In this document: piece after piece, positions 7,723 to 19,356 of the stretch
Layout of the letters: each line of letters begins with the position of its first letter
Position numbering within the stretch: the stretch's first letter is position 1
Origin: Pseudoalteromonas sp. NC201
GTDB taxonomy: Bacteria > Pseudomonadota > Gammaproteobacteria > Enterobacterales > Alteromonadaceae
Length of the DNA: 64,000 bases
Reading direction: 5' to 3'
Assembly (NCBI RefSeq): GCF_002850255.1
Contig: NZ_CP022522.1
Span: forward strand, 3,347,125-3,411,124
Program-made: the position numbers and the translations under genes
The notes under the pieces: generated by a model
Databases searched by the model: none
Told to the model about the DNA's origin: nothing
What the model saw: the letters and a program-made list of their open reading frames with translations, nothing else

Positions 7723-10275
7723 CTAACGCTCCTCTTTATTTAACGCATTTTCCACTTCGCGCGTAATCTCGTCGCTCAAGCGTAGGGCTCGTAATAAGGT
7801 AAACACATTTTCTGAGTGTGTATAGTTAAAGTTTACTGGTTGTTGTTGGAGTTTGTTAATTCCTGTAATTTTAACATCTAAGTCCAACCAGCCGTCTTCA
7901 CTTAAATTTACGCCACTACTCAATTGCTCAATGGTCAACTCGTCAAGTACACCAATCACCGTTTGTAAGCTAGGTTGCTGCTCTTTTAGCGCATTAATTG
8001 ATGCATTGTTTTCAACCTTTAATAGCCCTTCACCAACATTATGGATATGACCAGAATCAATACGCACCCCAGATGAAGATATTTGTACTGGTAACTTGCC
8101 TGAGATCAGCCCTCTGAGCTCAACGCCTGCATCATGCCCAGAGGCGGCAATAAGATCTAAACTCAGTTTATCTAGCGATACCTGAACGACCTGCGGCGTT
8201 GAGACCAAACTAACTTCATCAATCCCCACGTTACCGGCAAAAACCTGTGCGTTAATATCTTTTAGTTTAGCCACGCCTGCTTCGCTGAATAGTTGGCCTG
8301 TTATTGCTTGAACGATAACACCAGCTCTCAACTCTTCAACACTCAGTGTGGTTGGCTTGAGTTGAATATTAGCTGAACTTATTAGACCAAAGACATCAAT
8401 CGCTGCATTTTGAATAAGCCGTTCATTAAATAACGCAGAGCCGTTTTGAACGCTCCCGTCTAAGGTAAATATGCGCGTGGATAAATCCCCTTCGAGTACT
8501 GCATAGAAGTTACCATGGGTAATTTTTAAGTTCGGTAAAAATGCGTCAATATATGGCTGAAGTTGAGTGAGCTGCTGCGTGGGCACGTGTATTTGTGCTG
8601 GATGTTTTAAGCTTGAATATTGATGCTCAAGCAACGCCTTTACACCATCAATATTAACCACATGTGACGCCATCAATCCGCGGCTTTGCTGACCTTTACT
8701 GTCAATGCTCACGTTTTTCAAACTGAGGTCGGCTAAGTTAACTTCTGCTACCTTAGTATTGCCCGACAAGGTTGAAAAGATTTCTCCGGTCGCGACTGAG
8801 CCTTGCCAGTGCAGTGTCTGCGCAAACTCATTCAGTTTATAACTCTGCTGTTGTATCTGTGCACTGGTTAAGGTGAGGTTGATATCAAAATCATGTGTAG
8901 GCTCAAGCACAACTCGCCCACTCAACGCACTCTGTTTTGCTGTTACATTCTCAACACTCAGGTTTTGCAGTTTTGAATCAAGCGTTATCGCAAAACTCAT
9001 TCCTTCAGGTAAGACTCTGTGTAGTAGATGTCCACTTTTGAGTTTTGGCACATCTAGCTGCGCATGTAAGTCAAACGTCAGAGATGGATTATCAATCACC
9101 AAATCTGATGTCGATAACTGGGTTGAGAATATGCTCGGCTGAGCCTCAACTGTAATTAGCTTGGTTGGATCACCCAATATTTTGAAGCGGCTATTGAGCT
9201 CGAGATTCTCAGCAATAACATCTTGCAGTGTAAGCTTTTGAAGGTCACTTGTGATTTCCCCCCTCATATTAACAAAATTTGGCCGCGCACTAAGCGCTCC
9301 CGCCAGTGTATGCGCGCCCCACTTTTCATCGGAAAATTCAAGGCGAATATCACCATTGACGAAAGGCTCAGTTAAGTCGACTGCTAACTCATTAACTTCA
9401 AGCTGTAACGGTTTATCTTTACCTGCCACTTCAAGTAAACCTGTCGCGATTGAATCCGCAGAAATAGTGATTTCACTCGGTAAACGAAGCAGCCAAGTGG
9501 TCGGTAACAGTTTGCTATATTCAGAAGTAAGACAATCAAGCATTGATTTCGCTGAAATCGGTTCGGCAAGTGCTATCTTCCCCTGCTGCGTGGCAAAATC
9601 ATACCGCCCAGACACAGCACCTATATACGCAAAGGTACCTTTACACTCAGCCTGTTCAAGCGCCACTAGAGTTTCAAGTTCTAGCTCTGCGTCTATAGCC
9701 AGACCATCGAATTCAAGCTGGCTAGTTCCTGAAAGGGCTTGGATCTGAGGAGGTAACAAAGCGCTGAGGTACTCGCCACTAAGGTCAACATTTGCAGCAA
9801 TACGCTCTGGCTGCAATGTAACTTCAGCAGCGATGTCACCTGAAACTACAAATTGATTCAGCTCGGACTCCGAAATCGACACGACTAATGGCTTTGGTAA
9901 TGGCTCACCAGATATAGAGAGCTTGGCAACATGCATTTTGGGTCTGGTGATGTCGAGTGGCAATGCAAGGCGCTGTGGCTGAGTTGCATCTGAATTTTTG
10001 GACGGAAGAAGTTGAATGTTCGCTTTTTCAATATTGACTTGGCGCATGCTTAGTTGCGCATCATAAAGCTGGGCATTAAACGCATCTGTTTGCACACATG
10101 CTTTTGTAATATGGATACGATTGAAGCCCAACAAACGCCAGTCAAGACAACTGACCTGAAGTTCATTAACTGGTATAAAATGTTTAATGGCCCAGAGCGA
10201 CAAAGGAACTCTGGCAAGGTAAACACCCACTAAAACACTGAGTATCAACGCTAAGCTCCAAAGCCATTTTTTCAT
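7723..10275 (-). CDS. ydbH: YdbH-like AsmA-family intermembrane protein
   Basis: 850 residues with one N-terminal membrane anchor (about 4-22) and a long periplasmic region of repeated amphipathic beta segments, typical of the AsmA-like bridge proteins YhdP, TamB and YdbH. In E. coli these three redundantly support phospholipid transport to the outer membrane. The downstream ynbE and ydbL genes identify this copy as YdbH rather than TamB. First gene of a three-gene operon. Lipid transport here is inferred from the family. Confidence 0.87.
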   Translation of the reverse strand: MKKWLWSLALILSVLVGVYLARVPLSLWAIKHFIPVNELQVSCLDWRLLGFNRIHITKACVQTDAFNAQLYDAQLSMRQVNIEKANIQLLPSKNSDATQPQRLALPLDITRPKMHVAKLSISGEPLPKPLVVSISESELNQFVVSGDIAAEVTLQPERIAANVDLSGEYLSALLPPQIQALSGTSQLEFDGLAIDAELELETLVALEQAECKGTFAYIGAVSGRYDFATQQGKIALAEPISAKSMLDCLTSEYSKLLPTTWLLRLPSEITISADSIATGLLEVAGKDKPLQLEVNELAVDLTEPFVNGDIRLEFSDEKWGAHTLAGALSARPNFVNMRGEITSDLQKLTLQDVIAENLELNSRFKILGDPTKLITVEAQPSIFSTQLSTSDLVIDNPSLTFDLHAQLDVPKLKSGHLLHRVLPEGMSFAITLDSKLQNLSVENVTAKQSALSGRVVLEPTHDFDINLTLTSAQIQQQSYKLNEFAQTLHWQGSVATGEIFSTLSGNTKVAEVNLADLSLKNVSIDSKGQQSRGLMASHVVNIDGVKALLEHQYSSLKHPAQIHVPTQQLTQLQPYIDAFLPNLKITHGNFYAVLEGDLSTRIFTLDGSVQNGSALFNERLIQNAAIDVFGLISSANIQLKPTTLSVEELRAGVIVQAITGQLFSEAGVAKLKDINAQVFAGNVGIDEVSLVSTPQVVQVSLDKLSLDLIAASGHDAGVELRGLISGKLPVQISSSGVRIDSGHIHNVGEGLLKVENNASINALKEQQPSLQTVIGVLDELTIEQLSSGVNLSEDGWLDLDVKITGINKLQQQPVNFNYTHSENVFTLLRALRLSDEITREVENALNKEER

Positions 10276-10344
10276 TCGTATCCCTAAAATATGATTGCTA
10301 TTTCCCTTTCAGTGTACCCGATAGATAATTATCGAGCCATGAAT

Positions 10345-10371
10345 AAAAAAGGTCACCGAAGTGACCTTTTT
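10345..10371 (-). terminator. purL intrinsic terminator
   Basis: AAAAAAGGTCAC-cgaa-GTGACCTTTTT immediately downstream of the purL stop on the minus strand. The stem is 7 bp with A/T runs on both sides, so it may also block read-through in the other direction. Confidence 0.9.
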
Positions 10372-10379
10372 CAAATATG

Positions 10380-13300
10380 TTAGCCTACTAGCTTACGCGC
10401 ATTGCGGAACATACGCATCCAAGGGCTATCTTCTTGCCACTCATCTGGGTGCCAAGAGTTTGCAACTGCTCTGAATACACGCTCAGGGTGCGGCATCATC
10501 ACAGTTGCACGACCGTCTGTTGACGTCATGCCTGTAATACCAGCAGGTGAACCATTCGGGTTAGCTGGATACTGAGTGGTTGGATCACCGTAGTTATCAA
10601 CAAACTTCACAGCAACTGAACCTGAATTCAGTGCAGTTTGTACCGCCGCTTCGCTTGCAAACTCAGCATGACCTTCACCATGTGATACCGCGATTGGCAT
10701 GCGAGAGCCAGCCATACCATCAAAGAAGATTGACGGGCTTTGCTGTACTTCAACTAAGCTGAAACGCGCTTCAAAACGCTCTGACTTGTTGGTGACAAAA
10801 CGTGGCCAGTTTTCCGTGCCTGGGATCAGCTCTTTTAATGTAGAAAGCATCTGACAACCATTACAAACACCTAAGCTGAAAGTATCTTGGCGTTGGAAGA
10901 AGCCTTGGAATTGCTCACGTGCTGAGTCATGGAATAGGATTGATTTAGCCCAGCCTTCACCAGCACCTAATACGTCACCGTATGAGAAGCCACCACATGC
11001 CACTAGGCCTTTGAATTGCTCTAGTGTTAAGCGACCTTCAAGGATATCGCTCATGTGTACGTCAATTGCCGCAAAGCCAGCACGGTTAAATGCTGCCGCC
11101 ATTTCAATATGTGAGTTAACGCCTTGCTCACGCAAGATGGCAACTTGAGGCTTCACCCCTTTTGCAATGTAAGGCGCTGCGATATCTTCGTTTAGATCAA
11201 AGCTTAGTTTAACGTTAAGGCCCGGATCTTTGTCATCGAACTTAGCATCAAACTCTTGCTTCGCGCAATCTGGGTTATCACGTAGTGCTTGCATCTGGTA
11301 AGTTGTCTCAGCCCAGATAGTGCGAAGCTCAGTGCGAGTGTTTTCAAGTACAGCCTGACCGCCACGAGTAAAGATAACCTTGTCTTCACCGTTTAGCGTA
11401 CCGATGCGATGTGCAATATCAGCAATACCGTGCTCAGCAAATACCGCTTCAACCGCAGCGATATCGTCATTGCGAACTTGCAACACTGCGCCAAGCTCTT
11501 CATTGAATAGCACTTCTAAGTCTGTACCTTGCAGCGCATCTAATTCAATGCTCACACCAGTGTGGCCTGCGAACGCCATTTCCGCAGCAGTGGTGAATAG
11601 ACCACCGTCAGAGCGGTCGTGGTAAGCGATAAGCTTGCCTGATTCAACTAATGCTTGTACCGCACTGTAGAAGCCTTTTAACAGCTCTGGGCTGTCAACA
11701 TCAGGTGTCTTGTCGCCAAGTTGCTTGTACACTTGCGCTAAGCTTGACGCGCCAAGACGGTTTTGACCAGCACCTAAGTCAAGTAGGAATAGGCTGGTTT
11801 CACCCTTATCAGTACGAAGCTCAGGCGTGACTGTTTTGCGAATATCTTCAACACGGCCAAATGCAGTGATGATAAGTGATAATGGCGCAGTCACTGACTT
11901 TTCTTCGCCATTCTCATCCCACTGAGTCTTCATCGACATTGAATCTTTACCAACTGGGATTGTAAGGCCTAATGCAGGACATAATTCTTCACCAACCGCT
12001 TTAACCGCTTCGTAAAGACCCGCATCTTCGCCAGGGTGACCCGCAGCCGCCATCCAGTTTGCCGAAAGCTTAATGTTGTTTAGGCTACCGATATTAGCAC
12101 CAGCGATATTGGTTAACGCTTCTGCTACTGCTAGACGCGCTGATGCACCATAGTTAAGTAGTGCTGCAGGGGTGCGTTCACCCATCGACATCGCTTCACC
12201 GTGGTAAGTATCGTAAGTTGCCGCCGTTACCGCACAGTTAGCGACTGGTACCTGCCAAGGGCCAACCATTTGGTCACGTGCAACCAAACCCGTTACGGTT
12301 CTGTCACCAATCGTGATAAGGAATGTTTTCTCAGCAATCGTTGGTAGGCGAAGTAAACGCTTAGCTGCATCTTCAAGCTCAATACCAGCAGTATCTAATG
12401 CTGTACCCACTACACGCTTTGACTCAACGTCACGATGCATTTTAGGTGGCTTGCCAAGTAAAACGTCTAGTGGCAGGTCCACAGGATTATTATCAAAGTG
12501 GCTATCAGCGACTGTTAGGTGACGCTCTTCTGTCGCTTCACCAATTACCGCATATTGTGCGCGCTCACGCTTACAAATTGCTTCAAAGCGAGCAAAGTCT
12601 TCAGCTGCAACTGCCAATACATAACGCTCTTGCGACTCGTTACACCAGATTTCGTGTGGTGCCATGCCAGGTTCATCGTTCGGGATGTTACGCAGCTGGA
12701 ACTTACCACCACGGCCGCCGTCGTCGACAAGCTCAGGAAATGCATTTGATAAACCACCCGCGCCCACATCGTGAATAAACGCAATTGGGTTATCATCACC
12801 AAGCTGCCAACATTTGTCGATCACTTCCTGACAACGGCGTTCCATCTCAGGGTTTTCACGCTGAACAGAAGCAAAGTCTAAATCTTCGTTTGATTGGCCA
12901 GATGCCATTGATGAAGCAGCCCCGCCGCCAAGACCGATATTCATTGCAGGACCACCAAGTGCGATTAACTTAGCACCTACAGGGATTGAGCCTTTTTGCA
13001 CGTGATCTTCACGGATGTTACCTAAACCACCAGCGATCATGATTGGCTTGTGGTAACCACGTACTTCAGCGCCATTATGGCTTTCTACTTTTTCTTCGTA
13101 AGTACGGAAGTAACCCAATAGGTTTGGACGACCAAATTCGTTGTTAAATGCAGCGCCACCAAGTGGGCCATCAAGCATGATGTCTAATGCATTAACAATG
13201 CGTCCTGGTTTACCAAAGTTAGTTTCCCAAGGTTGCTCAAAACCCGGAATACGAAGGTTAGAAACCGTGAAGCCAACTAAACCTGCTTTTGGCTTAGAAC

Positions 13301-14264
13301 CACGGCCGGTTGCACCTTCATCGCGGATCTCACCACCAGAACCTGTTGATGCGCCAGAAAATGGGGCAATCGCCGTTGGGTGGTTGTGCGTTTCCACTTT
13401 CATCAGAATGTGGATATCTTCCTCGTGGTAAGCATATTCGCCGTCTGTATTTGGGAAGAAACGACCCGCTTTAGAGCCAACCATTACCGCAGCGTTATCT
13501 TTATACGCCGACAATACGTTGTCGCTATTGGTTTCGTAGGTGTTTTTAATCATTTTAAACAGCGACTTAGGCTGTTCTACACCATCGATAGTCCAATCAG
13601 CATTGAAAATTTTGTGACGACAGTGCTCAGAGTTTGCTTGAGCGAACATGAACAGTTCGATGTCATTAGGGTTACGGCCAAGCTTTTCAAAGCTTTCTAC
13701 TAAGTAGTCAATTTCGTCATCGGCAAGTGCAAAGCCTTGCTCAACGTTCGCAACCGCGAGTGCTTCACGGCCGCCACCAAGAATATCCACTGAAGACATT
13801 GGACGAGGCGTTTCCGTGCGGAATAATTTAGCTGCATCATCAAGCTCTGCATGAACAGATTCGGTCATGCGGTCATGAAGTAACTGTGCAACTTCGTCGA
13901 ACTGAGCTTGTGTTAGTTCACCCTCAACATAATAAGCAATACCACGCTCAACACGGTGTACTTGCGTAAGACCACAGTTGTTTGCAATATCTGTCGCTTT
14001 AGAAGCCCAAGGAGAGATAGTTCCGATCCTTGGTGTTACCAAGATCAGTTTGCCCTCTGGCGTGTGCTCCGTAATAGTCGGTCCATACTTTAACAGGCTG
14101 TTTAGCTTAGTTAACTCAGCCTCTGAAAGCTCAGCCGTTAGATCAGCAAAATGCATGAACTCGGCATAAACATTGGTAACTGGTAATTGAGCTGCAGCGC
14201 AGGTTTTAAGGATCTTTTGGACTTTGAAATCTGAAAGTGCAGGTGCACCACGTAGGATTAACAT
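10380..14264 (-). CDS. purL: Phosphoribosylformylglycinamidine synthase
   Basis: 1294 residues, nearly the length of the E. coli enzyme, the large single-chain form of FGAM synthase. It uses glutamine and ATP to convert FGAR to FGAM in purine synthesis. Visible parts are the N-terminal PurS-like region beginning [13 protein letters not shown], two AIRS-like halves ([16 protein letters not shown] in the first), and a C-terminal glutamine amidotransferase with nucleophile Cys in [11 protein letters not shown] and PHPER near the end. The start at 14264 matches other PurL N-termini and has GGATG upstream; an in-frame ATG four codons earlier (14276) has no spaced ribosome site. Confidence 0.98.
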   Translation of the reverse strand: MLILRGAPALSDFKVQKILKTCAAAQLPVTNVYAEFMHFADLTAELSEAELTKLNSLLKYGPTITEHTPEGKLILVTPRIGTISPWASKATDIANNCGLTQVHRVERGIAYYVEGELTQAQFDEVAQLLHDRMTESVHAELDDAAKLFRTETPRPMSSVDILGGGREALAVANVEQGFALADDEIDYLVESFEKLGRNPNDIELFMFAQANSEHCRHKIFNADWTIDGVEQPKSLFKMIKNTYETNSDNVLSAYKDNAAVMVGSKAGRFFPNTDGEYAYHEEDIHILMKVETHNHPTAIAPFSGASTGSGGEIRDEGATGRGSKPKAGLVGFTVSNLRIPGFEQPWETNFGKPGRIVNALDIMLDGPLGGAAFNNEFGRPNLLGYFRTYEEKVESHNGAEVRGYHKPIMIAGGLGNIREDHVQKGSIPVGAKLIALGGPAMNIGLGGGAASSMASGQSNEDLDFASVQRENPEMERRCQEVIDKCWQLGDDNPIAFIHDVGAGGLSNAFPELVDDGGRGGKFQLRNIPNDEPGMAPHEIWCNESQERYVLAVAAEDFARFEAICKRERAQYAVIGEATEERHLTVADSHFDNNPVDLPLDVLLGKPPKMHRDVESKRVVGTALDTAGIELEDAAKRLLRLPTIAEKTFLITIGDRTVTGLVARDQMVGPWQVPVANCAVTAATYDTYHGEAMSMGERTPAALLNYGASARLAVAEALTNIAGANIGSLNNIKLSANWMAAAGHPGEDAGLYEAVKAVGEELCPALGLTIPVGKDSMSMKTQWDENGEEKSVTAPLSLIITAFGRVEDIRKTVTPELRTDKGETSLFLLDLGAGQNRLGASSLAQVYKQLGDKTPDVDSPELLKGFYSAVQALVESGKLIAYHDRSDGGLFTTAAEMAFAGHTGVSIELDALQGTDLEVLFNEELGAVLQVRNDDIAAVEAVFAEHGIADIAHRIGTLNGEDKVIFTRGGQAVLENTRTELRTIWAETTYQMQALRDNPDCAKQEFDAKFDDKDPGLNVKLSFDLNEDIAAPYIAKGVKPQVAILREQGVNSHIEMAAAFNRAGFAAIDVHMSDILEGRLTLEQFKGLVACGGFSYGDVLGAGEGWAKSILFHDSAREQFQGFFQRQDTFSLGVCNGCQMLSTLKELIPGTENWPRFVTNKSERFEARFSLVEVQQSPSIFFDGMAGSRMPIAVSHGEGHAEFASEAAVQTALNSGSVAVKFVDNYGDPTTQYPANPNGSPAGITGMTSTDGRATVMMPHPERVFRAVANSWHPDEWQEDSPWMRMFRNARKLVG

Positions 14265-14312
14265 AGGTATTTTCATCCGGGGTTAAGGATTGAACGATAT
14301 CTTTGGGCGCTC

Positions 14313-14341
14313 ATTATAGTGGAAATAGCGCGCGGAATTAA
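14313..14341 (-). promoter_or_regulatory. Probable sigma70 promoter of purL
   Basis: On the minus strand TTAATT, a 17-base spacer, then a perfect TATAAT (14318-14313) precede purL by about 50 bases. The -35 box is weak. I see no convincing PurR operator in the leader. Confidence 0.55.
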
Positions 14342-14465
14342 CACTAATTTGTCAAAACTAGAAAATATCATGCAAATCTATCATTACCTTAAGTTAATTC
14401 GGCTTTTGCAATTATGATTTTGCTGCGGTAAGTTGGGATTTCGAGCGCAAAAGAGAACCTAGGTC

Positions 14466-15896
14466 ATGTTTAAATACATCTTTATGTGCTTTGTTGTCAT
14501 CTGTTTAGTTGGGTGCGACAAAGCCCCTCTTAATCAGTTGCAACATGTAAAACAAAATAAGGTATTACGTGTTGGCACGCTCGCGGGCCCGGGAAACTAC
14601 TACCAAGGCACCACTGGAGAACAAGGGTTCGAATATGAACTGGCGAGTGAATTTGCCAATGAGCTTGGTGTTGAATTACACATTGTTCCTTACTTTAACT
14701 TAGATGAGTTATTTGCAAGGCTAGATGCCGGAGACTTAGATATCGTCGCCTCCGCGGTGAGCTTTCACCCATCAAGAACAGCGCAATATCGTTTTGGCCC
14801 AACGTATAGAATGATCAGTCAAAAGCTCGTGTACAAACAAGGGAGAGAATGGCCAAGAGACTTTGATGATATTAAAGCGCCAATTACCGTACTTGCACAC
14901 AGCAACCATGTTATTGCGCTTGAAGAGGCGAAAACAAGCCATCCTCATTTGAGTTGGGAGGTTGTTTCAGATAAAGGTGAGGAAGAGCTGCTTCAGGCCA
15001 TTATTGATGGAGAGATTGACTACACCATTACAGACTCACATTCACTGGCCCTATTTAGACGCTACCATCCGACCGTCAGTATTGCGTTTTCAGTTACAAA
15101 AGATGAACATGTGGCGTGGATGATGCGTAATGAAAAAGACGATTCGTTATATGCGTTGCTGCCTGCATTTTTCGCTCGAGTACAACAAAACAACTTTTTG
15201 GCCACACTCGAAGAGAAGTATTTTGGTCATATCGAAGAGTTTAACTATGTAAACACCTTAGCTTTTGTCGAAGCCGTACATAGTACTTTACCAACCTATC
15301 TCAAATGGTTTAAAAGTTATTCGAAACAGCACAATATCGATTGGCGTTTGCTGGCTGCAGTCAGCTATCAAGAATCAATGTGGGATCCCAGAGCTAAGTC
15401 TCCAACTGGGGTTCGTGGCATCATGATGCTAACACAACCTACGGCTAAAAAAGTTGGCGTGACAAACCGCCTCAATGCACAGCAAAATATTGAAGGTGGC
15501 GCCAAATACCTACGTATTTTATTCGACCGTATGCCTGAAGAAATACAGCAGCCCGATAGTACCTGGCTTGCCCTTGCTTCTTACAATGTGGGCTGGGGAC
15601 ATGTGCGAGATGCGCGTAATATTACTGCGGATCAAGGAGGCGATCCGAATAACTGGGCTGACGTTAAAAAACGACTACCACTACTTACTAAAAAGCGCTA
15701 CTATCGAAATACAAGATATGGATATGCTCGTGGTGATGTCGCGGTAACGTATGTAGATAATATTCGCCGCTATTATGATGCACTAGTGTGGTTGGAAGAC
15801 AACGGTGCACTCCTACCTGACAGCAGTAAAGCCTCTTCGCAAACGACTCCGGTTGATAATCCAGACAGAGCCAGTGAAGTCGAGAAGCAACAGTAA
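14466..15896 (+). CDS. mltF: Membrane-bound lytic murein transglycosylase F
   Basis: 476 residues. An N-terminal lipoprotein signal ends at LVGC (Cys17). Residues about 33-260 form a periplasmic solute-binding (SBP_bac_3) domain, and about 285-410 form an SLT lytic transglycosylase domain with the catalytic Glu in AAVSYQESMWDP and the usual GVRGIMMLT. It cleaves peptidoglycan at the inner face of the outer membrane, and the binding domain regulates activity. It sits between purL (divergent) and tadA, the same neighbourhood as in E. coli. Confidence 0.95.
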   Translation: MFKYIFMCFVVICLVGCDKAPLNQLQHVKQNKVLRVGTLAGPGNYYQGTTGEQGFEYELASEFANELGVELHIVPYFNLDELFARLDAGDLDIVASAVSFHPSRTAQYRFGPTYRMISQKLVYKQGREWPRDFDDIKAPITVLAHSNHVIALEEAKTSHPHLSWEVVSDKGEEELLQAIIDGEIDYTITDSHSLALFRRYHPTVSIAFSVTKDEHVAWMMRNEKDDSLYALLPAFFARVQQNNFLATLEEKYFGHIEEFNYVNTLAFVEAVHSTLPTYLKWFKSYSKQHNIDWRLLAAVSYQESMWDPRAKSPTGVRGIMMLTQPTAKKVGVTNRLNAQQNIEGGAKYLRILFDRMPEEIQQPDSTWLALASYNVGWGHVRDARNITADQGGDPNNWADVKKRLPLLTKKRYYRNTRYGYARGDVAVTYVDNIRRYYDALVWLEDNGALLPDSSKASSQTTPVDNPDRASEVEKQQ

Positions 15897-15982
15897 TTTA
15901 TATTTACTAAACTGGCTTGATAAATGCTTCAAAAGGTCATAAATCTGTCATAGGCATAGCGTATTTATACTAAGTTAATCTT

Positions 15983-15999
15983 TGGGGGCGTTACCCCCA
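15983..15999. other. GC-rich hairpin between mltF and a small gene
   Basis: TGGGGG-cgtta-CCCCCA. No T tract follows, so it may be a weak mltF terminator or a 5' leader structure of the small gene that starts 26 bases downstream. Confidence 0.5.
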
Positions 16000-16025
16000 G
16001 CTAATCTCTCACATTCGGAGGTTCT

Positions 16026-16786
<761 letters not shown>

Positions 16787-16912
16787 TCATAGTCACCAAT
16801 TCAGCTGCTTTTATAAGCAAACTCAGGATGTTACCAACATCTTTTTAATATTTTGCGGACATTATTGATAATTTTCGCAATTTTGCCGTGGCTCACAGGG
16901 TTGGATTTACGC

Positions 16913-16918
16913 TATAAT
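16913..16918 (+). promoter_or_regulatory. Probable -10 box of gsk
   Basis: A perfect TATAAT lies 47 bases before the gsk start. No good -35 hexamer is found at 16-18 bases upstream, so confidence is limited. Confidence 0.4.
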
Positions 16919-16964
16919 TCGCCGCTTTTTTTATTTCGTAAGCTCAAAAACACACGGGTAGAAT

Positions 16965-18269
16965 ATGAAATTTCCGGGACGCCGTAGGCATAAACACTAT
17001 TTTCCGGTGGAAGATAAAGATCCGCTTATTAACCAGTTACACGCTGATGATCGGCTAAAAAGGAGCTATATCTGTGGTATAGATCAAATCGTCGTTGATA
17101 TCGAAGCGAAAGTGGATCAAGCTTTTCTTGATGAATTCCACTTACAGCGTGGTATGTCACAAGTGATAGACAATGATGTCACCAACGCCCTTTATGATAG
17201 GCTAAAACGTGATGACATGATCGACTATGAATTTGCCGGCGGTACCATAGGTAACACCATGCACAACTATTCGGTACTAGCTGATGACCGCTCAGTACTG
17301 CTGGGGGTGATGAGTGAAAGCATAAAGATTGGCAGCTACGCCTATAAATTTTTATGTAATACCTCAAGCCGAGTTGATCTGGACTACTTGCAGCCAGTTG
17401 ATGGCCCCATTGGTCGTTGTTTTACGCTTATCGATGACAGTGGTGAGCGAACTTTTGCTATCAGCGCAGGATTAATGAATCACCTACGTCCAGAGTCTAT
17501 TTGCCAAACGCTTATCGAAGAATCATCGGCGTTAGTGATCAGCGCTTATTTGATGCGCACGAGTGGCGACGAAACCATGACACAAGCGACGATGCAGGCG
17601 GTTGAGTATGCCAATAATGCCGGCATACCCGTAGTATTGACGCTTGGTACTAAGTTCTTAATTGAACAAGACCCCAAATGGTGGGCTGACTTCGTTGCTA
17701 AACATGTTGATATCCTTGCGATGAACGAAGAAGAAGGAGAGGCGATCACAGGCTTTAGCGATCCACTTCTCGCTGCGGATAAAGCACTGGACTGGGTTGA
17801 TCTGGTCATCTGTACTGCGGGACCTAAAGGGTTGTTTATGGCGGGTTATGTTGATGACTGCTGTAAGCGTGTGACTGAATACCCATTACTTCCCGGTGCT
17901 ATTCCTGAATTTAATCGCTACGAATTCTCACGCGCAATGAAAAAAGCCCAGTGTGAACAGCCTATCAGAGCATACAGCCATACCGCTCCTTATATGGGTG
18001 GACCAGACATCATCAAGAATACTAATGGTGCAGGTGACTGCGCTCTTGCCGCTGTTTTGCATGATATTTGTGCCAATGAATACCATAAACTGAATGTACC
18101 AAACTCAGCAAAACATGAGCAAAGTGCAATTACCTATTCATCGCTGGCACAGATAAGCAAGTATGCAAACCGTGCAAGCTACGAGGTACTCGTTCAGCAC
18201 TCTCCAAGGTTATCTCGAGGCCTACCTGAGCGTGAAGACTCACTAGAGCAATCATACTGGGAACAATAA
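16965..18269 (+). CDS. gsk: Inosine-guanosine kinase
   Basis: 434 residues opening MKFPGRRRHKHYFPVEDKDP, almost the same as the E. coli Gsk N-terminus. It is a PfkB/ribokinase-family enzyme; the C-terminal NTNGAGDCALAAVLHD holds the anion hole and catalytic Asp. It phosphorylates guanosine and inosine with ATP in nucleoside salvage. It stands alone with its own -10 box upstream and a terminator at 18296-18324. Nearby purL is in de novo purine synthesis, but the two are not in one operon. Confidence 0.96.
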   Translation: MKFPGRRRHKHYFPVEDKDPLINQLHADDRLKRSYICGIDQIVVDIEAKVDQAFLDEFHLQRGMSQVIDNDVTNALYDRLKRDDMIDYEFAGGTIGNTMHNYSVLADDRSVLLGVMSESIKIGSYAYKFLCNTSSRVDLDYLQPVDGPIGRCFTLIDDSGERTFAISAGLMNHLRPESICQTLIEESSALVISAYLMRTSGDETMTQATMQAVEYANNAGIPVVLTLGTKFLIEQDPKWWADFVAKHVDILAMNEEEGEAITGFSDPLLAADKALDWVDLVICTAGPKGLFMAGYVDDCCKRVTEYPLLPGAIPEFNRYEFSRAMKKAQCEQPIRAYSHTAPYMGGPDIIKNTNGAGDCALAAVLHDICANEYHKLNVPNSAKHEQSAITYSSLAQISKYANRASYEVLVQHSPRLSRGLPEREDSLEQSYWEQ

Positions 18270-18295
18270 CGGTTCTTAGCTTGTTTAGGATTGGT

Positions 18296-18324
18296 AAAAA
18301 TAGCGACTTTGGTCGCTATTTTTA
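18296..18324. terminator. Intrinsic terminator between convergent gsk and glsB
   Basis: AAAAATAGCGAC-tttg-GTCGCTATTTTTA: a near-symmetric stem with A and T runs on both sides, serving gsk and probably glsB. Confidence 0.88.
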
Positions 18325-18352
18325 TACCATCTAGTTTGTATATAACTTGGCA

Positions 18353-19270
18353 TCAAAAAATAGCAGTACCAAGTTCGTTGGATAGGTATTCTAATGCCGC
18401 GATCCCAGCCAAAGAGTTACCAACTTTATCAAGCCCTGGCGACCATACCGAAACCGTAAAACGATTGGGTACGATGGCGATTATCGCCCCCCCGACACCA
18501 GACTTGCCAGGCATCCCCACTCGATAACCGAAGTCACCAGCTGCATCGTAAAGACCACTCGTAAACAACAGCGAGTTCATTTGCTTGGTTTGTTTTTTGG
18601 TAAGTATCCGCTGTTTTGATAAGTTGCAGTAACCCTGACTAGACAGATAGGAAAATGACTTCGCCAACTCAGTGGTATTCATTTCAATTGCGCAAAAATT
18701 GAAATATGACCATAACACATCCTCGACTTCATTATTAAAATTGCCAAATGACTTCATCAAATAAGCCATCGCTGCATTTCTATACCTGTGATCATATTCA
18801 GACTGCGCCACAATCTTATTAATACACAGCTTGTCGTTACCAGACATCGCTCTATAGCTTTCTAGCATGGTATGAATTGGAGCAGATAAACGAGAGTACA
18901 GCGCATCACAAGTTACAATGGCACCTGCATTTATAAATGGATTTCTTGGAATGCCATTTTCGAACTCAAGCTGAGTTAAGGAGTTAAAAGCTGTACCCGA
19001 AGGCTCTTTCCCTACCCGACTCCAAAGCTCGTCACCATAGCGCTGCAGCGCTAACGTCAATGTCATTACTTTGGATACTGATTGAATCGTAAATCTGGCT
19101 TCAGTATCTCCGGCACTATAAGTTTCGCCATCTACCGTATGCAGTGAAACAGAAAATTGTTCTAATGGCTGCTCAGCTAAAGCTGGAATATAGTTAGCAA
19201 CTTTGCCTTGGCGTAACAACGGTTGAACTCGCTGCACAGCCTGTTCTAAAATTTCTTGGTAATTTGGCAT
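18353..19270 (-). CDS. glsB: Glutaminase
   Basis: 305 residues, the usual length of the beta-lactamase-fold glutaminases. It hydrolyses glutamine to glutamate and ammonia in the cytosol. The catalytic Ser-X-X-Lys is visible as QSVSK (Ser64, Lys67), followed by FINAGAIVTCD and the C-terminal GKSGVGGAIIAIVPN. It resembles E. coli YneH (GlsB) more than GlsA, but the name is only by similarity. It is convergent with gsk across a shared terminator and upstream-adjacent to hpf on the same strand. Confidence 0.93.
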   Translation of the reverse strand: MPNYQEILEQAVQRVQPLLRQGKVANYIPALAEQPLEQFSVSLHTVDGETYSAGDTEARFTIQSVSKVMTLTLALQRYGDELWSRVGKEPSGTAFNSLTQLEFENGIPRNPFINAGAIVTCDALYSRLSAPIHTMLESYRAMSGNDKLCINKIVAQSEYDHRYRNAAMAYLMKSFGNFNNEVEDVLWSYFNFCAIEMNTTELAKSFSYLSSQGYCNLSKQRILTKKQTKQMNSLLFTSGLYDAAGDFGYRVGMPGKSGVGGAIIAIVPNRFTVSVWSPGLDKVGNSLAGIAALEYLSNELGTAIF

Positions 19271-19314
19271 ATGCTCGTAATTAAGGCTAGCTAGGATGAT
19301 TGGGGAAGTGTATC

Positions 19315-19335
19315 AAAAAAGGCCCCGTAGGGCCT
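19315..19335 (-). terminator. hpf intrinsic terminator
   Basis: On the minus strand AGGCCC-tacg-GGGCCT followed by TTTTT, 22 bases after the hpf stop. Confidence 0.87.
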
Positions 19336-19356
19336 GATGTTTATCTGAAACTATGG

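Noticed and set aside
12313..12802. Cluster of long open frames on both strands inside purL
   Set aside because: purL is a continuous, highly conserved gene across this stretch; the others are codon-bias shadows.
14277..14465. PurR box upstream of purL
   Set aside because: No sequence sufficiently close to the PurR consensus palindrome was found.
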